From positions 1 to 21,720 of the forward strand of contig CAYWKM010000029.1 of the NCBI GenBank assembly GCA_964459165.1: DNA of 21,720 bases, written 5' to 3'. The notes beneath the pieces were generated by a model, which was not told the origin of the DNA, ran no database searches, and saw only the letters and a list, made by a program, of their open reading frames with translations. The translations under genes and the position numbers were made by a program. Origin of the DNA: RGIG4074 sp964459165 (GTDB taxonomy: Bacteria; Bacillota; Clostridia; Christensenellales; Borkfalkiaceae). Of the stretch, positions 1 through 5,954 are shown in pieces. The first letter of the stretch is position 1. Each line of letters opens with the position of its first letter.

Positions 1-207
1 GTTTTTGTCTATTTGTCAATCATGAACGCGGCTTCGAATTTTTGTTCAAGGCTGCGTTCGTCCTCTGCATAAGCGTCGGTTTACCGACGGTTATCATTTA
101 CGTTTTTTTAATAAGAGCGGATATTTCGTCCGCGATACAAAACGGCCTTCTTTTCCGTCAGCCTTTTTTATTTTTTTAATGATACAGCTGTTTTTTTTAA
201 GATTCTA
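1..207. other. Non-coding stretch upstream of the hydrogenase operon
   Basis: I see no convincing gene here. Short open frames exist on both strands but lack a start with a ribosome binding site and are broken by stops. A small hairpin lies at about 69-94 (arms CGTCGG/CCGACG, loop TTTA, flanked by ATAA/TTAT) and another at about 115-132. T-runs near 103-109 and 163-178 could make this the terminator region of a gene left of the window, but no stem sits directly against a T-run, so I do not call a terminator. Confidence 0.4.
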
Positions 208-237
208 TTGACTTTACATATTAAAACATGATAAAAT
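208..237 (+). promoter_or_regulatory. Sigma-A type promoter of the hydrogenase operon
   Basis: The -35 TTGACT (208-213) and -10 TAAAAT (232-237) are separated by 18 bp. Transcription would begin near 244, leaving a leader of about 100 nt before the first gene. It is the best promoter-like pair in the upstream gap. Confidence 0.65.
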
Positions 238-243
238 AGCAAT

Positions 244-342
244 GGTAAAGAGACTGTTTTTCCAAGTGAACAAAGCGTTCGGGAAAAGTCGACGCCGACG
301 CGGGATGGGGGAAAAGTCTTATTTTTATATCGAGAGGTTTCT
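244..342 (+). ncRNA. Possible structured 5' leader of the hydrogenase operon
   Basis: The predicted 5' UTR can close on itself. AGACT (251-255) pairs with AGTCT (315-319), and TTTCC (259-263) pairs with GGAAA (310-314), enclosing two small hairpins: GAAC/GTTC (268-271/277-280) and GTCG/CGAC (288-291/296-299). The decamer GGGAAAAGTC occurs twice (281-290 and 309-318), so the left strand could pair with either copy. I do not recognise a known riboswitch class. An AGAGG ribosome site (333-337) lies just after the folded part. The fold was done by eye, so this is a suggestion only. Confidence 0.3.
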
Positions 343-2175
343 ATGAGCAGATTAAGTATCATTACACAAAACAAAGCGCAGGCGACCGTAGAGGAGCTGT
401 ATAAGGACGTAGAGCGTCGTATCAGCGCCAGTCCGGACGGTCTGTGCCCGGTGGATATGGCGGCGTCTTTTTTGAAGATGTGCCATGCGCAATCCTGCGG
501 AAAATGCGTTCCCTGCCGCGTCGGCTTGGGAGCGTTGGAAAAACTGCTGGACGATGTATTGGACGGAAAGGCGACGCTCGATTACATCGATCTCATTCAA
601 AAAACTGCGGAAGGAATTTATTATTCCGCCGACTGCGCGATCGGTTACGAAGCCGCCAGAATGGTTTTAAAGGGAATCGCCGGCTTCCGCGACGACTTTG
701 AAGAGCATATCCGGTACGGACGGTGCAAAAGCAGCATCAATCAGCCCGTTCCTTGCGTATTTCAATGTCCTGCGGGCGTGGATATTCCCGGATATATCGC
801 GCTGGTGGAAGCAGGGAGAAACAAAGACGCAGTCCGTCTTATCCGTAAGGATAATCCGTTGCCCGCCGTATGCGGACTTATCTGCGAGCATCCCTGCGAA
901 GTCAGATGTCGCCGCGGCATGATGGACGCTCCCATCAATATTCGCGGATTAAAGCGCTATGCGGTAGAGCACGCGGGCGACGTGCCCGTTCCTGCTCCGA
1001 TGCCGGCTACGGGAAAGAAGGTTGCCGTCATCGGCGGGGGGCCCGGCGGAATTTCCGCGGCTTATTATCTCGCTTTGATGGGGCATTCGGTTACGATTTT
1101 CGAAGAGAAGAAAAAGCTCGGCGGAATGCTTCGTTACGGCATTCCCAGCTATCGTTTGCCCAGAGAGCTGTTGGATAAAGAGATATCGGAACTCATGTCT
1201 GTCGGTATTACCGTTAAGACGGAAACTCCCGTGGGCGTCAATCCGACGATACTTGACTTAAAAAGAGAATACGACGCCGTATACATAGCGATCGGCGCGC
1301 AGACCGATAAGAAAATCGGTATCGAGGGAGAGGATGCAAAAGGCGTCCTTTCCGCAGTGGAAATGCTTCGCGGTATCGGCGATGATGAAATGCCGGACTT
1401 CAAGGACAAGGATATCGTCGTGATCGGCGGAGGCAACGTCGCCATGGATGTGGCGCGTTCTTCCATTCGTTTGGGAGCCAAGAGCGTCCGCATCGTTTAC
1501 AGAAGAAGAAAAGAGGATATGACCGCCATGCGCGAAGAGGTGGCGGGCGCGATCGAAGAGGGGTGCGAGGTGCTTGAATTGCAAGCTCCGCTTCGTATAG
1601 AAAAGGACGAGGACGGAAACGCCGTCGCCCTGTGGGTACAGCCTCAAATTATCGGCGAATACGATCGGGGAAGACCAAAGCCGTACAATTCCCGAGAGGA
1701 GCCCGTTCGTCTCGCGTGCGATAAAGTGTTGGTCGCCATCGGTCAGGGAATCGAATCGCGCGAGTTTGAAAAATACGGGATTCCCATTAAACGCGGCGTA
1801 ATCGACGCGCTGAATTGGAGCGGAATCAAGGACATTGCGGGCGTATTCGCGGGCGGCGATTGCGTAACGGGACCCGCTACCGTCATTCGCGCGATAGCGG
1901 CGGGAAAAGTCGCCGCCGCAAATATAGACGAGTATTTAGGGTATCGTCACGAATTGAAGGTAGACGTGGAAATTCCCGCCGTTCGTCTGCAAGACCGCCT
2001 GCCCTGCGGACGGGTCAATATGACCGAGCGTACGGCGAGCGATCGCAAGAAGGATTTTAAACTGATGGAATGCGGCATGAGCGAAGAGGAAGCTATGCAA
2101 GAGTCCCGCCGTTGTCTGCGTTGCGATCATTTCGGCTACGGAATTTTTAAAGGGGGCAGAGTAGAAAAATGGTAA
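343..2175 (+). CDS. NuoF-type Fe-S domain fused to GltD-like FAD/NAD(P)H oxidoreductase, hydrogenase partner
   Basis: This 610-residue protein probably passes electrons between NAD(P)H and the downstream [FeFe]-hydrogenase in the cytoplasm. The first ~130 residues match the C-terminal 4Fe-4S domain of NuoF/HydB (Cys52, Cys55, Cys58, Cys98), but the flavin/NADH-binding part of NuoF is absent. The rest is a glutamate synthase beta (GltD)-like unit. It has an N-terminal double 4Fe-4S domain (motifs CPAGVDIPGYI and CGLICEHPCEVRC), an FAD Rossmann motif GGGPGG (231-236), a nucleotide-binding GGGN (362-365) followed by RRRKED (387-392), which suggests NADPH, and a C-terminal AGGDCVTGPATV FAD motif. 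It ends with an extra CxxC (CLRCD). The start is supported by AGAGG 5 nt upstream. The gene overlaps hydA by 7 bp. The cofactor preference is inferred. It is not a plain glutamate synthase, since no large subunit lies nearby. Confidence 0.85.
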   Translation: MSRLSIITQNKAQATVEELYKDVERRISASPDGLCPVDMAASFLKMCHAQSCGKCVPCRVGLGALEKLLDDVLDGKATLDYIDLIQKTAEGIYYSADCAIGYEAARMVLKGIAGFRDDFEEHIRYGRCKSSINQPVPCVFQCPAGVDIPGYIALVEAGRNKDAVRLIRKDNPLPAVCGLICEHPCEVRCRRGMMDAPINIRGLKRYAVEHAGDVPVPAPMPATGKKVAVIGGGPGGISAAYYLALMGHSVTIFEEKKKLGGMLRYGIPSYRLPRELLDKEISELMSVGITVKTETPVGVNPTILDLKREYDAVYIAIGAQTDKKIGIEGEDAKGVLSAVEMLRGIGDDEMPDFKDKDIVVIGGGNVAMDVARSSIRLGAKSVRIVYRRRKEDMTAMREEVAGAIEEGCEVLELQAPLRIEKDEDGNAVALWVQPQIIGEYDRGRPKPYNSREEPVRLACDKVLVAIGQGIESREFEKYGIPIKRGVIDALNWSGIKDIAGVFAGGDCVTGPATVIRAIAAGKVAAANIDEYLGYRHELKVDVEIPAVRLQDRLPCGRVNMTERTASDRKKDFKLMECGMSEEEAMQESRRCLRCDHFGYGIFKGGRVEKW

Positions 2176-3908
2176 ATTTGAAGATCAATAATATTCCCGT
2201 CAGCGTAGAAGAAGGCACGACGATCTTAAAGGCGGCGGAGCAGGCGGGCGTTTCGATTCCCACTCTCTGTTATTTGAAGGATATCAACGAAATCGGCGCT
2301 TGCCGCGTTTGCGTCGTAGAGGTCAAAGGCAAAGAAAAGCTGATTACGGCTTGCAACAACGCCGCGTTGGACGGCATGGAAATTTATACCAACAGCCCGA
2401 AGGTGCGCAATACGCGCAGGATCAATGTGGAGTTGATTCTTTCTCAGCATGACGCGCACTGCGTCACCTGCGTGAGAAGCAGAAATTGTCCGTTGCAAAA
2501 TCTTGCCAACGATCTGAATATTCTCGATCGCCGCTTTGAAAAGAATTTCTGCAAGGATACTTGGCCGAAGGATTTTCCTCTCATTCGCGACACGAACAAA
2601 TGCATCAAATGTATGCGGTGCATTCAGGTATGCGATAAGATTCAGAATTTGCATATTTGGGACGTCGTAAACACAGGTTCGCGCACCAACGTGGGCGTTT
2701 CCAACGGCCGCACGATTCAGGAATCCGATTGTTCGCTCTGCGGTCAGTGCATCACGCATTGTCCGACGGGCGCGTTGCGCGAGAGAGACGATACGGACAA
2801 GGTTTTAGAGGCGCTCGCCGATCCGGAAAAAATTACCGTCGTGCAGATCGCTCCCGCCGTCCGTTCGGCTTGGGGTGAAAGTTTCGGATTATCCCGCGAA
2901 TTTGCAACGACCAAGCGTCTTGTTTCCGCTTTGCGCCGCATGGGCTTCGACTACATATTCGATACGAACTTTTCCGCAGATTTGACGATCATGGAAGAGG
3001 GAAGCGAATTTTTAAAGCGTTTGCCGGAAATCAAGCAATCCGGCTTGCCCATGTTTACCTCTTGCTGTCCCGGCTGGGTAAGATTCGCCAAAGCAAAGTA
3101 TCCTAAATACGTCTCCCGACTTTCCACGGCGAAGTCTCCCCAGCAGATGTTCGGCGCGATTGCCAAGAGTTATTACGCGGACATTTTGGACGTCGATCCC
3201 AAAAAGATTTTCTGTCTTTCCATTATGCCGTGCGTATCCAAAAAGCATGAATGCGCGCTTCCTGTCATGAGCGACGCTGGCGCGGGACAGGACGTAGACG
3301 TGGCTCTCACCACGCGCGAACTGGATCGTCTCATACGTGCGGAACACATCATTCCTCAGGATTTAAAGGAAGAGGAGTTTGATTCGCCTTTGGGCGTAGG
3401 AACGGGCGCGGCGGTCATCTTTGGAACGACCGGCGGCGTTATGGAGGCGGCGCTTCGATCCGCCTACTATCTTGCGACGGGAAAAAATCCCGATCCCGAC
3501 GCGTTCTATGCGGTACGCGGTATGCAGGGTTGGAAGGAGGCAAAATTTGACGTGGCGGGAACGGAAATCTCTGTGGCTGTGGCGCACGGTCTCGGCAATA
3601 CCGCAAGGCTGATGGACGCGATTGATCGCGGAGAAGCGCATTACGATTTCGTTGAGGTCATGGCGTGTCCCGGCGGTTGCGCGGGCGGCGGCGGACAGCC
3701 CGTTCATGAAGGCGAAGAACTGGCGGAGGTGCGAGGAGATAATCTGCGTAAACTCGATAGGGAAAACAGTATTCGGTTTTCTCACGAGAATCCCGCCGTG
3801 GTTCGTTGCTACGAAACTTATCTGCAAAAACCGCTTTCCCATCGTGCGCATCAGTTGCTTCATACCGATCATAAGGCTTGGCTGATGCCGAACGAATCGG
3901 AAAATTAA
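2169..3908 (+). CDS. hydA: [FeFe]-hydrogenase, multi-cluster (CpI-like) catalytic subunit
   Basis: This 579-residue enzyme reversibly reduces protons to H2. Domains in order: a plant-type 2Fe-2S domain (Cys34, Cys45, Cys48, Cys62); the His-ligated 4Fe-4S motif HDAHCVTCVRSRNC; two ferredoxin-type 4Fe-4S motifs (CIKCMRCIQVC and CSLCGQCITHC); and the H-cluster domain. All three H-cluster signatures are intact: TSCCPGW with Cys299 (proton relay) and Cys300, MPCVSKK with Cys355, and MACPGGCAGGGG with Cys500 and Cys504. The numbering is close to Clostridium pasteurianum CpI. A C-terminal small-subunit-like segment is fused. Its start codon overlaps the end of the upstream GltD-like gene, so the two are co-translated. 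The partner suggests the 'glutamate synthase-linked' group (A2 in the HydDB scheme) rather than a HydABC bifurcating complex, because no NuoE-like or full NuoF-like gene is present here. The H2-enzyme call is firm; the subgroup is inferred. Confidence 0.95.
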   Translation: MVNLKINNIPVSVEEGTTILKAAEQAGVSIPTLCYLKDINEIGACRVCVVEVKGKEKLITACNNAALDGMEIYTNSPKVRNTRRINVELILSQHDAHCVTCVRSRNCPLQNLANDLNILDRRFEKNFCKDTWPKDFPLIRDTNKCIKCMRCIQVCDKIQNLHIWDVVNTGSRTNVGVSNGRTIQESDCSLCGQCITHCPTGALRERDDTDKVLEALADPEKITVVQIAPAVRSAWGESFGLSREFATTKRLVSALRRMGFDYIFDTNFSADLTIMEEGSEFLKRLPEIKQSGLPMFTSCCPGWVRFAKAKYPKYVSRLSTAKSPQQMFGAIAKSYYADILDVDPKKIFCLSIMPCVSKKHECALPVMSDAGAGQDVDVALTTRELDRLIRAEHIIPQDLKEEEFDSPLGVGTGAAVIFGTTGGVMEAALRSAYYLATGKNPDPDAFYAVRGMQGWKEAKFDVAGTEISVAVAHGLGNTARLMDAIDRGEAHYDFVEVMACPGGCAGGGGQPVHEGEELAEVRGDNLRKLDRENSIRFSHENPAVVRCYETYLQKPLSHRAHQLLHTDHKAWLMPNESEN

Positions 3909-3935
3909 TCGAAAGTATTCAACTTATAAAATGCT

Positions 3936-3976
3936 AAAAATTCCTTTGTCTCTTCATGGGGCGAAGGAATTTTTTT
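3936..3976 (+). terminator. Rho-independent terminator of the hydrogenase operon
   Basis: A continuous stem of about 15 bp (arms about 3937-3952 and 3958-3973, several G-U pairs) has a TTCAT loop and ends in a run of seven T. It begins 28 nt after the hydA stop. Confidence 0.85.
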
Positions 3977-4013
3977 GTTCGACGTCGATTGTAAAAATGG
4001 GAGAAAATATATA

Positions 4014-4042
4014 TTGACTTCATTCGTTCGCCGTGTTATAAT
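4014..4042 (+). promoter_or_regulatory. Strong sigma-A promoter of the mutase/ManC-ManA operon
   Basis: The -35 TTGACT (4014-4019) and -10 TATAAT (4037-4042) are separated by exactly 17 bp. The predicted start site (about 4049-4050) falls at the first base of the tandem RNA element, which supports that element being the designed 5' end of the transcript. Confidence 0.8.
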
Positions 4043-4049
4043 TATAGTA

Positions 4050-4168
4050 AGATAAGCGTATCCTGCGAGAAGGCGGGCGAGCCTCAGCTTATTCAACGAG
4101 ATGATCCTAAGACGGTATAGCCGACGAAATGTCGGGCAAGCGAAGCTTAGCTTATTTCAACGGAGATT
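4050..4168 (+). ncRNA. Tandem two-copy structured RNA leader (candidate cis-regulatory element)
   Basis: Two similar units lie head to tail in the 5' UTR of the phosphohexomutase gene. Unit 1 (4052-4102) has outer stem ATAAGC/GCTTAT (4052-4057/4087-4092) and inner stem CCTGC/GCGGG (4062-4066/4073-4077). Unit 2 (4106-4167) has outer stem CTAAG/CTTAG (4107-4111/4146-4150) and inner stem CCGAC/GTCGG (4121-4125/4131-4135). Both share GTAT before the inner stem, GGGC(G/A)AGC after it, AGCTTA in the closing strand, and a trailing TCAACG(G)AGAT. Unit 2 also carries a second GCTTAT (4150-4155) that could compete for ATAAGC of unit 1. In both units the closing GCTT can instead pair with the (A/G)AGC just before it, giving alternative folds. 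The ribosome site (about 4182-4187) follows directly. I do not recognise it as a known riboswitch class. Confidence 0.6.
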
Positions 4169-4194
4169 AAATAAAGAATACGAAGGAAAAGACT

Positions 4195-5952
4195 ATGGAT
4201 TATATTTCCGAATATAATAGATGGTGCACGGACGAATTGTTCGATGAAAATACGCGAAAGGAATTGATGGCTCTTTCTGACGAAGAAGAAATAAAAGACA
4301 GATTTTACAAAAGCCTCTCTTTCGGTACGGGCGGGCTTCGCGGCGTAATCGGCGCGGGAACCAACCGAATGAATTTCTATACGGTAGGCAAAGCTACGCA
4401 AGGATTGGCGGATTTTATTAACGAAGATACGGAGAATAAAAGGGTAGCGATCGCTTACGACAGCAGGCGCTTCTCTTATGAATTTGCCGAGCGTAGCGCG
4501 CTTATTTTAAACGCGAACGGGATTCAAACCTTCTTGTTTGAATCTCTCCGCCCCACGCCGGAGCTCTCTTTTGCGGTGAGGGAATTAAAATGTACGGCGG
4601 GCGTCGTCATAACGGCAAGTCATAATCCCCCTCAATATAACGGCTATAAGGTTTATTGGGAAGACGGCGCGCAGATTACCGCGCCAAAGGACAAGCAAAT
4701 TATCGAAAAGGTCTCCTCTGTGAAAGACTATTCCTGTATTAAGCAAATATCGAAGGAGGAAGCCGTTCAAAAGGGGCTGTTCCATATGATCGGCAAAGAG
4801 ATTGACGATCGTTATATCGAGGAGCTGAAAAAGCTTATTTTAAATCCGGACGTCGTCAAAGAGCAGGCGGAAAATATAAAAATTGTCTATACGCCTCTTC
4901 ACGGAACGGGAAATCTTCCCGTGAGAAGGATATTGAAAGAATTGGGATTTCAACACGTTTCCGTCGTTAAAGAGCAGGAACTTCCGGACGGCGATTTTAC
5001 TACGCTTGAATATCCCAATCCCGAGGATCCGAAGGCCTTCGTTTATGCGTTAAAGCTTGCAAAGGCGGTAGACGCGGATATCGTCCTCGCAACCGATCCC
5101 GACGCGGATCGATTAGGCGTTTACGCAAAGGATAAAAGCGGAGAATATCGCTCGTTTACCGGCAATATGTCCGGCTTGCTCATTGCGGAATACGAGCTTT
5201 CTCAACGGGAAGAAAGGGGGCTGTTGCCCAAAAATCGCAAGGACGGCGCGTTGGTCACGACGATCGTCTCTTCCAAGATGGCGTACGATATGGCAAAGGA
5301 ATACGGGCTTACGGTGGTAGAGACGCTCACCGGCTTCAAATACATCGGCGAACAGATTAAATTCTTCGAGGAAGCCAAGGCGAGGAACGGGGGGAAGCTT
5401 TCCTCGGAAAAGGGAGCTTATGAGTACGAATTCGGATACGAGGAAAGCTACGGCTGTCTCGTCGGCACGTATGCGAGGGATAAAGACGCGGTCATGGCGG
5501 TAGCGGCTCTTTCCGAGGCGACGGCGTACTACAAGAGCAAAGGCTTCACGCTTTGCGATCAGATGGAAAATCTCTACCGCAAATACGGATATTATAAAGA
5601 ATCTCTCAGAACGGCAACCGAAACGGGAGCGGACGGAGCGGAAAAGATCAAGGGGATTATGAAAAAGCTTCGGCTTGCGCCGCCCGAAAAGCTCGGAGGG
5701 AAAAGCGTTCTCGCCGTAAGGGATTATTTATCGGGCGTTCGCACGGAGGGGGAGAGAAAGGAGAAAATTTCGCTCCCCGAAAGCAACGTTCTATATTACG
5801 AACTCGAAGGGGGATGGTGTTGCGTCCGTCCGAGCGGAACGGAGCCGAAAATCAAATTTTATTTCGGCGTTAAATCGAATAGCGAAAAAGAATCGGAAGA
5901 AGAGATAAAGCGTCTCGAAAAAGATCTCGTTTGTTTGGCAGGAGTCGAGTAA
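4195..5952 (+). CDS. Phosphohexomutase (phosphoglucomutase/phosphomannomutase)
   Basis: This 585-residue alpha-D-phosphohexomutase interconverts hexose-6-P and hexose-1-P through a phosphoserine. Its length fits the PgcA/PGM2-like branch. The active-site loop TASHNP places the catalytic serine at residue 142. The metal loop DPDADR is at 301-306, the sugar-binding loop GYEESYG is near residue 420, and the C-terminal phosphate-binding loop RPSGTEPK is at 545-552, so all four domains look intact. The start is supported by GAAGGA about 8 nt upstream. The next gene begins 2 nt after the stop, so the two are tightly coupled. Because that gene carries mannose-6-P isomerase and ManC-like domains, the likely job here is mannose-6-P to mannose-1-P, with glucose also possible. 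Substrate choice cannot be read from the sequence. Expression probably responds to the tandem RNA leader. Confidence 0.92.
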   Translation: MDYISEYNRWCTDELFDENTRKELMALSDEEEIKDRFYKSLSFGTGGLRGVIGAGTNRMNFYTVGKATQGLADFINEDTENKRVAIAYDSRRFSYEFAERSALILNANGIQTFLFESLRPTPELSFAVRELKCTAGVVITASHNPPQYNGYKVYWEDGAQITAPKDKQIIEKVSSVKDYSCIKQISKEEAVQKGLFHMIGKEIDDRYIEELKKLILNPDVVKEQAENIKIVYTPLHGTGNLPVRRILKELGFQHVSVVKEQELPDGDFTTLEYPNPEDPKAFVYALKLAKAVDADIVLATDPDADRLGVYAKDKSGEYRSFTGNMSGLLIAEYELSQREERGLLPKNRKDGALVTTIVSSKMAYDMAKEYGLTVVETLTGFKYIGEQIKFFEEAKARNGGKLSSEKGAYEYEFGYEESYGCLVGTYARDKDAVMAVAALSEATAYYKSKGFTLCDQMENLYRKYGYYKESLRTATETGADGAEKIKGIMKKLRLAPPEKLGGKSVLAVRDYLSGVRTEGERKEKISLPESNVLYYELEGGWCCVRPSGTEPKIKFYFGVKSNSEKESEEEIKRLEKDLVCLAGVE

Positions 5953-5954
5953 TT

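Noticed and set aside
1..72. Short open frames at the left edge on both strands that might be tails of an upstream gene
   Set aside because: The plus frame has poor protein-like composition, and the minus frame (ending ...EAAFMIDK) has a stop a few codons upstream and no start. Neither can be supported.
69..94. Hairpin ATAAG-CGTCGG-TTTA-CCGACG-GTTAT as a terminator or third copy of the tandem RNA element
   Set aside because: The T-run begins about 8 bases after the stem, and the internal motifs of the tandem units (GGGCRAGC, TCAACG) are missing.
4050..4168. Assigning the tandem leader to a known class (tandem glycine, c-di-GMP-I, mini-ykkC/guanidine-II, THF)
   Set aside because: None of the conserved cores I know for those classes is present; for example there is no pair of ACGR loops.
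5931..5954. TTG 5931 as the start of the ManC-ManA fusion
   Set aside because: It overlaps the end of the mutase gene, adds eight residues with no family match, and lacks its own ribosome site; ATG 5955 begins right at the conserved MKCFLLAGGTG.
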